From: an uncultured Veillonella sp.
GTDB lineage: Bacteria > Bacillota > Negativicutes > Veillonellales > Veillonellaceae
Direction: 5' to 3'
Assembly: GCF_900545205.1 (NCBI RefSeq)
Contig: NZ_UQYC01000009.1
Span: 1 to 35,133, forward strand
DNA: 35,133 nucleotides
Below are positions 24,908 to 32,524 of this stretch, piece by piece (positions within the stretch are counted from its first letter, which is position 1; each line of letters begins with the position of its first letter). The position numbers were made by a program, and so were the translations under genes. The notes below the pieces were generated by a model. That model did not search any database. It had not been told where the DNA came from and was given only the letters and a program-made list of their open reading frames with translations.

Positions 24908-25939
24908 ATGGATACTCAAATTATTACAAATCCATCAGAACAAGAACTAGATATGCTCGCTCGCGCTTTACGTAATGGCGAATTGGTGTCCATTCCTACA
25001 GAAACTGTATATGGACTCGGTGCTAATGGCCTTGACCCAGAGGCAATGGATAAAATCTATGCTGCGAAAGGTCGTCCTTCAGATAATCCCCTTATTTTGC
25101 ATGTTCCTAATAGTGAAAGTATAAAACCTTTGGTAACAGCGGTTTCAAAGACGGCACAACTATTAATGGATACGTTTTGGCCAGGGCCATTAACGATTAC
25201 ATTGCCTAAATCTGATTTAGTGCCAGATCGTGCTACTGGTGGATTACCTCGCGTGGCATTGCGTTGCCCTGATCATAAGGTATGCCGTGCATTATTAGAA
25301 CGCGCTGGTGTACCTGTAGCGGCTCCTAGTGCAAATATATCTGGTCGTCCAAGTCCTACAACGGCACAAGATGTTTACCATGATATGAATGGCCGTATTT
25401 CCTACATTTTAGATGCTGGTCCATGTACGATTGGTGTAGAGTCAACTGTAGTGGAAGTACATGATGATAAGGTCATTATATTGAGACCGGGCGGAATTAC
25501 AAAAGCTCAACTTGAAAATGTTGTGGCTACTGTTGAGTATGATACTGCTCTAGTTAATGCTACCACTAAGCCTAAGGCTCCTGGTATGAAGTATACGCAT
25601 TATGCGCCTGATGCACCTATGACAGTTGTTGTAGGTAATCCAGAGGTCATAGCATCTACGTTTAAGGAGCTTTCAGAAGGTATAGAAGGTCCTATCGGTT
25701 GTTTGGTCAGTCATGAAACGTATGATCTGATTAAAGGGGATACACGCTTTATGTGTCATTGTTTTGGTCATTATGGTGATGCCTTATCATTAGGCCATGA
25801 TTTTTACAAAAGCCTATTACATTTTAACGAAAATCATGTTACCTTAATCTTAGCAGAAGGTGTTAATGATGATGGTTTTGGCGTTGCTATTATGAATCGT
25901 ATGGAAAAGGCATCTAGTCACCATATCATTTATAAGTAA
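24908..25939 (+). CDS. L-threonylcarbamoyladenylate synthase (Sua5/YwlC type)
   Basis: This enzyme makes threonylcarbamoyl-AMP from threonine, bicarbonate and ATP, the first step of the t6A37 modification of ANN-decoding tRNAs. The 343-residue product has a YrdC domain (about 12-200) with TETVYGLGAN at 31-40, KGRPSDNPL at 54-62, and PSANISGRPSPT, plus the extra C-terminal Sua5 domain (about 240-343) that distinguishes Sua5 from short TsaC. The ATG at 24908 begins just after the prmC stop, with GAGGG upstream. The order prmC-sua5-ywlE-rpiB-glyA-upp parallels B. subtilis. Confidence 0.96.
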   Translation: MDTQIITNPSEQELDMLARALRNGELVSIPTETVYGLGANGLDPEAMDKIYAAKGRPSDNPLILHVPNSESIKPLVTAVSKTAQLLMDTFWPGPLTITLPKSDLVPDRATGGLPRVALRCPDHKVCRALLERAGVPVAAPSANISGRPSPTTAQDVYHDMNGRISYILDAGPCTIGVESTVVEVHDDKVIILRPGGITKAQLENVVATVEYDTALVNATTKPKAPGMKYTHYAPDAPMTVVVGNPEVIASTFKELSEGIEGPIGCLVSHETYDLIKGDTRFMCHCFGHYGDALSLGHDFYKSLLHFNENHVTLILAEGVNDDGFGVAIMNRMEKASSHHIIYK

Positions 25940-25981
25940 ATTTACTAGCATAAAAATGTCCACTGATAATAGAAATATGTC

Positions 25982-26009
25982 TTTACATATTGGATGAATT
26001 TGCTATAAT
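25982..26009 (+). promoter_or_regulatory. Strong predicted promoter of the ywlE-rpiB-glyA genes
   Basis: TTTACA (25982-25987), a 16-base spacer and TGCTATAAT (26001-26009, extended -10 with perfect TATAAT) form one of the best promoters in the window. Transcription would start near 26016. Confidence 0.75.
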
Positions 26010-26017
26010 GTATAAAG

Positions 26018-26036
26018 TAATCACAAAATGTGATTA
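26018..26036. promoter_or_regulatory. Perfect inverted repeat at the transcription start, putative operator
   Basis: TAATCACA (26018-26025) and TGTGATTA (26029-26036) are exact complements with a 3-base spacer, directly downstream of the extended -10. A repressor bound here would block the promoter. The same sequence would form an 8-bp hairpin in the leader, 16 bases before the ATG. Confidence 0.55.
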
Positions 26037-26051
26037 AGTAAGGATGTTATT

Positions 26052-26498
26052 ATGAATATTTTATTTGTGTGTACCGGTAATACTTGCCGTAGCCCTATGG
26101 CTGAAGGTATTACACGGGCCCTTGCAGCGGAGCAACATAAGGATGTGACGACTGTATCAGCGGGTCTATTTGCCGCCTATGGAGCAAAGCCAACTGAACA
26201 AGCCGTTGAAGCTATCCGTTCCATTGCAGATATTTCTGATCATGAATCGAGACCATTGACAATGGAACTCGTGAATGCAGCAGATCTTATCATTGGTATG
26301 ACGAAAGATCACAAATCTGTACTACTTCGACAATTCCCGTTTGAGGAAGGTAAAATCAAAACGATTTCCGAGTGGGGTGGTCAAGATGGTGATGTTACGG
26401 ACCCATATGGATTTGATCAAACCGTATATAATCAATGTGCGGAACAAATTTATCACTTAGTAGAGGCTGGTCTTAGATCAGTGCCTCAGAAGGCGTAG
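26052..26498 (+). CDS. ywlE: Low-molecular-weight phosphatase, YwlE-like protein-arginine phosphatase
   Basis: The 148-residue product belongs to the LMW protein-tyrosine-phosphatase fold: catalytic loop CTGNTCRS with nucleophile C7 and R13, and general acid D117 in DPYG. In B. subtilis YwlE a threonine at position 11 of this loop, in place of the usual Ile/Leu, gives specificity for phosphoarginine, and T11 is present here at the same number. Length matches YwlE. Its place between sua5 and rpiB is also that of ywlE in B. subtilis. A tyrosine phosphatase activity remains possible. AAGGATG precedes the ATG. Confidence 0.85.
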   Translation: MNILFVCTGNTCRSPMAEGITRALAAEQHKDVTTVSAGLFAAYGAKPTEQAVEAIRSIADISDHESRPLTMELVNAADLIIGMTKDHKSVLLRQFPFEEGKIKTISEWGGQDGDVTDPYGFDQTVYNQCAEQIYHLVEAGLRSVPQKA

Positions 26499-26509
26499 GA
26501 GATGAAATT

Positions 26510-26947
26510 ATGAAAGTTGCAATCGGTTGTGATCATGGCGGATTACATTTAAAAGCATCCGTTAAGGAATTATTAAATGCATTGGGACATGAAGTAGAGG
26601 ATTTTGGCTGTCATACGGCTGATTCTTGCGATTATCCTGATATTGCTGTACCTGTGGCAAATGCAGTCGTATCTGGTCAAGCAGACAGAGGTATTTTGAT
26701 TTGTGGTACTGGTATTGGTATCGGTATTGCAGCAAATAAGATTGCAGGTATTCGCGCTGCTCTTTGTCATGATACATTCTCTGCTCATGCATGTCGTGAA
26801 CATAATGACGCAAATATTCTCACTATGGGGGAACGCGTTATTGGTCCTGGCCTAGCTAACGATATTGTAGCCATCTTTATGGAAACAGAGTTCGAAGGTG
26901 GTCGTCACGCACGCCGGGTAGAGAAAATTAAAGCATTAGAGAAATAA
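26510..26947 (+). CDS. rpiB: Ribose-5-phosphate isomerase B
   Basis: RpiB interconverts ribose 5-phosphate and ribulose 5-phosphate in the pentose phosphate pathway. The 145-residue product has CDHGGLHLK at 7-15, the catalytic C65 in ICGTGIGIGIAANK, and H99 in the HND motif followed by ILTMGERV. The cysteine and length fit RpiB rather than the galactose-6-phosphate isomerase subunits, which lack this cysteine context. It starts 11 bases after ywlE. Confidence 0.96.
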   Translation: MKVAIGCDHGGLHLKASVKELLNALGHEVEDFGCHTADSCDYPDIAVPVANAVVSGQADRGILICGTGIGIGIAANKIAGIRAALCHDTFSAHACREHNDANILTMGERVIGPGLANDIVAIFMETEFEGGRHARRVEKIKALEK

Positions 26948-26992
26948 TACATCATTACCTATATATATTCGTTTTGCACGAGGAGGATACTC

Positions 26993-28225
26993 ATGAGTTT
27001 CTTAGAAAAACAAGACCCTAATATTCAAGCTGTTATCAATCAAGAATTAGCACGCCAACGCGATAAATTAGAAATGATCGCTTCTGAAAACTTTGTTTCT
27101 CAAGCAGTAATGGAAGCTCAAGGTAGCGTATTGACTAACAAATATGCAGAAGGGTATCCTGGTAAACGTTATTATGGCGGTTGTGAAAATGTTGATGTTA
27201 TCGAAACATTAGCTATTGAACGTGCAAAACGCTTGTTCGGTGCAGAACATGCAAACGTACAACCTCACTCTGGTTCTCAAGCAAACTTTGGCGTGTATTT
27301 CGCATTATTACAACCAGGCGACACTATTGTGGGTATGAACTTGTCCCATGGTGGTCACTTAACTCATGGTTCTCCAGTTAACGTATCTGGTACATATTTC
27401 AACGTAGTACCTTACGGTGTAGATGCAGAAACTCAACAAATCGATTATGATGAGTTCCGTAAAATCGTATTAGAAGCTAAACCTAAATTGATCATTGCTG
27501 GTGGTAGTGCTTATAGCCGTCAAATCGACTTCAAAAAAATGGCTGATGTAGCTCATGAAGTTGATGCTATCTTCATGGTAGATATGGCTCACTTTGCTGG
27601 TCTTGTAGCAGCAGGTTTACATCCAAACCCAGTAGAATATGCTGATATCGTTACTACCACAACTCATAAAACATTGCGTGGTCCTCGTGGTGGCATGATT
27701 CTTTGCAAAGAAAAATATGCTAAAGCAATCGATAAAGCAATCTTCCCTGGTATTCAAGGTGGTCCATTGATGCATGTTATCGCTGCTAAAGCGGTTGCAT
27801 TTGGTGAAGCATTACAACCAGAGTTCAAAGTATATGCACAACAAGTTATCGATAATGCAAAAGCATTGGCTGCTGCATTGCAAGAAAAAGGCTTAACAAT
27901 CGTTTCTGGTGGTACAGATACTCACGTTATGTTGGTAGATGTACGCAATACTGGTTTAACAGGTAAAGAAGCAGAACATTTACTTGATGAAGTAGGTATT
28001 ACATGTAATAAAAATACAATTCCATTCGATCCTGCTAGCCCATTTGTAACAAGCGGTATCCGTCTTGGTACACCAGCGCTTACAACACGTGGCTTACAAG
28101 TAAAAGATATGGAAGAAATTGCGGATATCATTGCAACTGTACTTAAAAATCCTGAAGATAAAGCAGTTCATGAAGAAGCAAGCAAACGCGTAGCAGCACT
28201 TTGCGAAGCGTATCCATTGTACTAA
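26993..28225 (+). CDS. glyA: Serine hydroxymethyltransferase
   Basis: GlyA converts serine and tetrahydrofolate to glycine and 5,10-methylene-tetrahydrofolate, the main source of one-carbon units. The 410-residue product has the N-terminal SENFVSQAVMEAQGS and YAEGYPGKRYYGG segments and the Schiff-base motif TTTTHKTLRGPRGG with K226. A strong GAGGAGG site precedes the ATG. Codon choice is strongly biased (GAA, GGT, AAA), suggesting high expression. A terminator follows. Confidence 0.98.
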   Translation: MSFLEKQDPNIQAVINQELARQRDKLEMIASENFVSQAVMEAQGSVLTNKYAEGYPGKRYYGGCENVDVIETLAIERAKRLFGAEHANVQPHSGSQANFGVYFALLQPGDTIVGMNLSHGGHLTHGSPVNVSGTYFNVVPYGVDAETQQIDYDEFRKIVLEAKPKLIIAGGSAYSRQIDFKKMADVAHEVDAIFMVDMAHFAGLVAAGLHPNPVEYADIVTTTTHKTLRGPRGGMILCKEKYAKAIDKAIFPGIQGGPLMHVIAAKAVAFGEALQPEFKVYAQQVIDNAKALAAALQEKGLTIVSGGTDTHVMLVDVRNTGLTGKEAEHLLDEVGITCNKNTIPFDPASPFVTSGIRLGTPALTTRGLQVKDMEEIADIIATVLKNPEDKAVHEEASKRVAALCEAYPLY

Positions 28226-28270
28226 TCTTTGGATTAATCTTATTAAAATTACATAAGGCTTAAATACGAT

Positions 28271-28309
28271 AAAAGGGATGTGTATTATCACATTCCTTTT
28301 AATATTTTT
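28271..28309 (+). terminator. Rho-independent terminator after glyA
   Basis: AAAAGGGATGTG (28271-28282) pairs with CACATTCCTTTT (28289-28300), twelve pairs with one G-U, around loop TATTAT, followed by AATATTTTT. It ends the ywlE-rpiB-glyA transcript. Confidence 0.85.
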
Positions 28310-28399
28310 ATGGCATGATTTATGATTCTGTGATAGAGTAATTATGAAAGTTATATGGATACCAATAGGGTACGTATATTGTATTATAGGAGGACAGTC

Positions 28400-29026
28400 A
28401 TGAAAGTTAATGTTATGACACATCCATTGATTCAACACAAAGTTACATTGATGCGCGATGTAGAAACAGGCTCTAAAGATTTCAGACAATTACTGGATGA
28501 AATTACGATGTTGATGGGCTATGAAATTACACGTAGCTTACCATTAGAGGATGTAGAGGTTCAAACACCTTTAACTAAAATGACTGGCAAACGTATTGCA
28601 GGTAAAAAATTGGGTATTATTCCAATTCTTCGTGCTGGTCTTGGTATGGTAAATGGTATGCTTAACTTGATTCCAACTGCAAAGGTTGGTCATATCGGCT
28701 TATATCGTGATCCAGAAACATTAAAACCAGTAGAATACTACTGCAAGTTACCTTCTGACGTAGGTGAACGCGACTTCATCGTAACAGACCCAATGCTCGC
28801 TACTGGTGGTAGTGCGGCAGCAGCTATTACCTTGCTAAAAGAAAAAGGCGCTAAAAACATTAAATTAATGTGTCTTGTTGCGGCTCCTGAAGGTGTGGAA
28901 GCAGTAAATAAGGAACATCCTGAAGTTCCTATTTACGTAGCGGCTCTTGATGAAAAACTTAATGATCATGGTTACATTTTGCCTGGTTTAGGCGATGCTG
29001 GTGACCGTATCTTCGGTACAAAATAA
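28400..29026 (+). CDS. upp: Uracil phosphoribosyltransferase
   Basis: Upp salvages uracil by joining it to PRPP to give UMP. The 208-residue product has the type I phosphoribosyltransferase motif VTDPMLATGGSA at 128-139, ILRAGLGMV near 76-84, and a C-terminal GYILPGLGDAGDR segment that forms the uracil site. AGGAGG lies 6 bases before the ATG at 28400. It stands between two terminators and so has its own promoter in the 90-base gap, but I could not pick a clear one. Confidence 0.98.
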   Translation: MKVNVMTHPLIQHKVTLMRDVETGSKDFRQLLDEITMLMGYEITRSLPLEDVEVQTPLTKMTGKRIAGKKLGIIPILRAGLGMVNGMLNLIPTAKVGHIGLYRDPETLKPVEYYCKLPSDVGERDFIVTDPMLATGGSAAAAITLLKEKGAKNIKLMCLVAAPEGVEAVNKEHPEVPIYVAALDEKLNDHGYILPGLGDAGDRIFGTK

Positions 29027-29039
29027 AATAAACATATAC

Positions 29040-29093
29040 AAACGACATAATTTAGGTACAAAGTTGTATAAAATCCCTAAATTATGTCGTTTT
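29040..29093. terminator. Long two-tier hairpin after upp
   Basis: A perfect 17-bp stem (29040-29056 with 29076-29092) encloses a 19-base loop which itself contains TACAA/TTGTA (29057-29061 and 29064-29068). A-run on the left and T-run on the right suggest bidirectional function. It ends upp and insulates the cggR operon. The arm length is greater than an ordinary terminator needs. Confidence 0.85.
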
Positions 29094-29107
29094 CTACGTA
29101 TAAAGTC

Positions 29108-29136
29108 TTGAATAAAATCTACATAGGGTATACAAT
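29108..29136 (+). promoter_or_regulatory. Promoter of the cggR glycolytic operon
   Basis: TTGAAT (29108-29113) and TACAAT (29131-29136) are spaced by exactly 17 bases. Transcription would start near 29143, upstream of the CggR operator. Confidence 0.7.
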
Positions 29137-29166
29137 ACAAATGTAAAAGTATTTTTTTATTTTAGG

Positions 29167-29205
29167 TGGGACGAATTTTGTTCACATGGGACGAAAAACG
29201 ATTCA
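29167..29205. promoter_or_regulatory. CggR-type operator (two GGGAC direct repeats)
   Basis: TGGGACGAA occurs at 29167-29175 and 29187-29195, a 20-base direct repeat, each followed by TTCA (29181, 29202). The B. subtilis CggR operator is a direct repeat of GGGAC-N6-TGTC with the same 20-base period, placed between the promoter and cggR. Here TGTT (29179-29182) matches the second half of the first unit; the second unit has CGAT. The site lies about 24 bases after the predicted transcription start. Confidence 0.8.
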
Positions 29206-29235
29206 TACAATCCCAACGGGTAAAGGAGGGACCCG

Positions 29236-30261
29236 ATGAACGAGTTTCTAATGATATGTGAACGTATTGTTCCTGAAATCGTTAGTGTATTAAAGGAGCG
29301 ATACAAAATATTAAACCACCTAGTTTATGAAGAGCCTATAGGCCGTAGAACATTAGCTACTGCAACGGACCTTCCAGAGCGAACCGTAAGAAGTCATATT
29401 GAGCTAATGCGTGCTAATGGTCTTGTAGACATTTATAAACCAGGGATTTTTCTCACTGATGAGGGACATGCAATTGTTCCAAAGTTGCGAAATTTTTTAA
29501 ATGAATTAGATCGTATTAACGAGCTAGAACATCGATTGACTGAAGCGCTTCATATCGATAGGGTTATCATCACTCCTACAGAAGGTACGTTGATGGTGAA
29601 AAAACTTGGCTTTGCAGCAGTAAAGTTATTACAGGAGTTATTAAAGCCTGACTTTGTAGTCGCTATCAGTGGTGGTAGTACAATGGCTGCAGTAGCTGAG
29701 GAAATGCCTGTATTACCATTTAATCCTATTGTTGTACCGGCCCGTGGTGGCGTTGGTGAGGTTGTAGAATATCAAGCTAACGTAATTGCTTCGGTACTTG
29801 CTGAACGGCTTCGCGGTACCTATAAAATGCTCCATTTGCCTGATGGACTTTCACAAGACTCATTGCATATGCTCATGACTTGCGAACCTCAAATCAAGGA
29901 AATTGGTGATCTTATTAGTAGGACTGACGTACTCTTGTTTGGTATTGGTACAGCTATGAGAATGGCGGATCAACGCCATATAGCTGATGATGTGCGTAAG
30001 CAGTTAGTAGATAATCATGCTGTTGGCGAAGCTCTTGGTCAATATTGCGATATAGATGGTAAGTTGATTTATTCCACTAATAATATTGGTTTATCACTTC
30101 CAGATGTTGCAAAAATTCCAAATGTGATCGCTGTGGCTGGTGGACAAGATAAATCGAGTGCTATTGTAGGTGTTATGAGAGCTTGTCAAAAAGGCATACT
30201 AATCATCGATGAGCAAGCTGCAGAAGGCATGCGTCAATTGTTACAAATTTCAGCATTATAA
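29236..30261 (+). CDS. cggR: Central glycolytic genes regulator CggR
   Basis: CggR is a SorC-family repressor that, in B. subtilis, releases its operator when fructose 1,6-bisphosphate is high. The 341-residue product has an N-terminal winged helix (about 15-90; TDLPERTVRSHIELMRANGL is the recognition region) and a SorC sugar-phosphate-binding domain with VAISGGSTMAAVAEEM near 141-156, PARGGVGE, and a FGIGTAMRMA segment. It heads the lower-glycolysis operon, with AAGGAGGG upstream and a matching operator 30-70 bases before its start, so it most likely controls itself and all genes after it. Confidence 0.95.
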   Translation: MNEFLMICERIVPEIVSVLKERYKILNHLVYEEPIGRRTLATATDLPERTVRSHIELMRANGLVDIYKPGIFLTDEGHAIVPKLRNFLNELDRINELEHRLTEALHIDRVIITPTEGTLMVKKLGFAAVKLLQELLKPDFVVAISGGSTMAAVAEEMPVLPFNPIVVPARGGVGEVVEYQANVIASVLAERLRGTYKMLHLPDGLSQDSLHMLMTCEPQIKEIGDLISRTDVLLFGIGTAMRMADQRHIADDVRKQLVDNHAVGEALGQYCDIDGKLIYSTNNIGLSLPDVAKIPNVIAVAGGQDKSSAIVGVMRACQKGILIIDEQAAEGMRQLLQISAL

Positions 30262-30319
30262 ATGAAGTTAGTAGTTAAATATTTTGTTAGAATATTTTTG
30301 TTATTAGGAGGATCTAACA

Positions 30320-31330
30320 ATGGCAGTAAAAGTTGGTATTAACGGTTTTGGTCGTATTGGTAAATGTGTAGTACGTGCAGCGATTAATAATCCTGACGTA
30401 GAGGTTGTAGCAATCAATGCTACTGGCGATAATGAAGGTACTGCATTATTGTTAAAATATGACTCTGTTCATGGCACAATCCCTAATGAAGTAACATTTG
30501 ATGATGACAATATCTATGTTGACGGTAAAAAAATCCGCGTATTCCATGACCGCGATGCTTCTAAATTGCCTTGGTCTGAAGAAGGCGTTGAAATCGTTAT
30601 GGAATGTACTGGTAAATACCGTGACGCAGAAGAAGCAAAAGTTCATTTGAATCAACCTACTGTAAAAAAAGTATTGATTTCTGCACCTGGTAAAAACGAA
30701 GACTTAACTATGGTTATGGGCGTTAACCAAGATATGTATGATCCTGCAAAACATCACATTATCTCTAATGCATCTTGTACAACAAACTGCTTGGCTCCAT
30801 TTGCTAAAGTTTTATGCGATGAATTCGGTATCAAACGTGGTATGATGACTACAATTCATTCCTATACAAATGACCAAAAAATTCTTGATGCACGTCATAA
30901 AGACCCTCGTCGTGCTCGTGCAGCAGCAATGTCTATCATTCCTACAACAACTGGTGCAGCAAAAGCGGTTGCAAAAGTATTGCCTCAATTGAAAGGTAAA
31001 TTAGACGGTTTCGCATTGCGCGTTCCTACTCCAGATGTATCTGCTACAGATCTTGTTTGCGAACTTGAAAAACCAGCTACTAAAGAAGAAATCAATGAAG
31101 CATTCCGCAAAGCAGCAGCTGGCGAATTAAAAGGTATTCTTGGTGTATCCGATGTACCATTGGTATCCTGTGATTTCAGCTCTGATCCTCGCAGCTCCAT
31201 TGTTGATGCTGATTTAACCATGGTTATGGATGGCAACATGGTAAAAGTTGTTTCTTGGTATGATAACGAATGGGGTTACTCTGAACGTCTTATCGATATG
31301 GCAGCATTCGTAGCAAGCAAAGGCTTATAA
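30320..31330 (+). CDS. gapA: Glyceraldehyde-3-phosphate dehydrogenase (possibly NADP-preferring)
   Basis: GAPDH interconverts glyceraldehyde 3-phosphate and 1,3-bisphosphoglycerate. The 336-residue product has the dinucleotide fold GINGFGRIG at 6-14, the catalytic C153 in SNASCTTNCLAP, and H180 in TIHSYTNDQ. At the adenosine-ribose site the usual Asp after VAIN is Ala34, and the Leu-Pro pair that shields against NADP is Ala191-Arg192 (LDARHKD). These changes are those known to favour NADP over NAD, as in gluconeogenic or photosynthetic enzymes. It follows cggR by 58 bases with AGGAGG upstream; an AT-rich hairpin (AAATATT/AATATTT at 30277-30297) lies just before it. Confidence 0.97.
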   Translation: MAVKVGINGFGRIGKCVVRAAINNPDVEVVAINATGDNEGTALLLKYDSVHGTIPNEVTFDDDNIYVDGKKIRVFHDRDASKLPWSEEGVEIVMECTGKYRDAEEAKVHLNQPTVKKVLISAPGKNEDLTMVMGVNQDMYDPAKHHIISNASCTTNCLAPFAKVLCDEFGIKRGMMTTIHSYTNDQKILDARHKDPRRARAAAMSIIPTTTGAAKAVAKVLPQLKGKLDGFALRVPTPDVSATDLVCELEKPATKEEINEAFRKAAAGELKGILGVSDVPLVSCDFSSDPRSSIVDADLTMVMDGNMVKVVSWYDNEWGYSERLIDMAAFVASKGL

Positions 31331-31344
31331 TCCGGGAGGCTTTG

Positions 31345-32523
31345 ATGAAACTAACAATCGATGGTTTACAAGTAGACAACAAAACAGTATTTGTTCGTGT
31401 TGATTTTAATGTTCCTATGAAAGACGGTGTCATCACTGATGACACTCGTATTCGTAGTGCATTACCTACTATCAATTATTTAATTGAAAAAGGGGCAAAG
31501 GTTATTCTTGCTTCTCACTTTGGTCGTCCAAAAGGGGAACGCAAACCGGAAATGTCTTTGGCACCATGTGCAAAACATTTATCTGAGCTTATCAATAAAC
31601 CAGTAGCATTCGTAGATGACTGCATTGGCCCTAAGGTTGAAGAAGCTGTAAAAGCATTACAACCTGGCGATGTATTGATGCTTGAAAACTTGCGTTACCA
31701 CAATGAAGAAACTAAAAATGACCCTGAGTTTGCTAAACAATTAGCATCTCTTGCTGATGTAGCTATCAACGATGCGTTTGGTGTTTCTCACCGTAATGCA
31801 GCATCCGTAGTTGGTATTGCTGATTATATTCCTATGGCAGCAGGCTTCTTGCTCAAAAAAGAAATTGAAGCATTAAGTGCAGCGGTTGTACATCCTAAAA
31901 CACCTATGGCAGCAATCATCGGTGGTGCTAAGGTAACAGATAAAATTTCTGTAATTTCTAATTTATTACCTAAAGTTGATGTCATGATTATCGGCGGCGG
32001 CATGGCTAATGCTTTCATTAAAGCACAAGGTTGTAACATCGGTAGTTCCTTATTTGAAGAAGGTCAAGAAGCTATCGCTACAGACCTTGTTATGGAAGCA
32101 CGTGTAGCAGGGGCTAAATTATTGACACCTATTGATGCTGTAGTAGCTGATGCTTTCAGCAACGATGCGAATACTAAAATCGTGGACGTTGATCAAATTG
32201 AAGACGGCTGGATGGTCTTAGATATTGGTCCAAAAACTCGCGAACTCTATGTAGAAGCATTGGCGCCAATGAAGACTATTATTTGGAACGGTCCTATGGG
32301 CGTATTTGAAATGGAAAACTTTGCAGCTGGTACAAATGCGGTAGCAAAAGCCGTAGCTGAATCCGATGCGATGACTATCGTTGGCGGTGGCGACTCTGTA
32401 GCGGCTATTGAAAAAAGTGGCTTAGCAGATAAGATTAGCCACATCTCCACAGGTGGCGGTGCATCTTTGGAATTCTTAGAAGGCAAAATCCTACCAGGTA
32501 TTGCTGCATTGTCTGAGGCATAA
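31345..32523 (+). CDS. pgk: Phosphoglycerate kinase
   Basis: Pgk transfers phosphate between 1,3-bisphosphoglycerate and ADP. The 392-residue product has RVDFNVP at 18-24, ASHFGRPKG, the hinge region, and the nucleotide-site motif GGGDSVAAIEK near the C-terminus followed by HISTGGGASLEFLEG. The ATG at 31345 is preferred over a TTG at 31342 because GGGAGG (31334-31339) is 5 bases away. It follows gapA by 14 bases and no terminator separates them. Confidence 0.98.
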   Translation: MKLTIDGLQVDNKTVFVRVDFNVPMKDGVITDDTRIRSALPTINYLIEKGAKVILASHFGRPKGERKPEMSLAPCAKHLSELINKPVAFVDDCIGPKVEEAVKALQPGDVLMLENLRYHNEETKNDPEFAKQLASLADVAINDAFGVSHRNAASVVGIADYIPMAAGFLLKKEIEALSAAVVHPKTPMAAIIGGAKVTDKISVISNLLPKVDVMIIGGGMANAFIKAQGCNIGSSLFEEGQEAIATDLVMEARVAGAKLLTPIDAVVADAFSNDANTKIVDVDQIEDGWMVLDIGPKTRELYVEALAPMKTIIWNGPMGVFEMENFAAGTNAVAKAVAESDAMTIVGGGDSVAAIEKSGLADKISHISTGGGASLEFLEGKILPGIAALSEA

Positions 32524-32524
32524 T

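Noticed and set aside
28310..28399. Riboswitch-like leader before upp
   Set aside because: Only a short TACC/GGTA repeat is seen; no known riboswitch core or attenuator hairpins.
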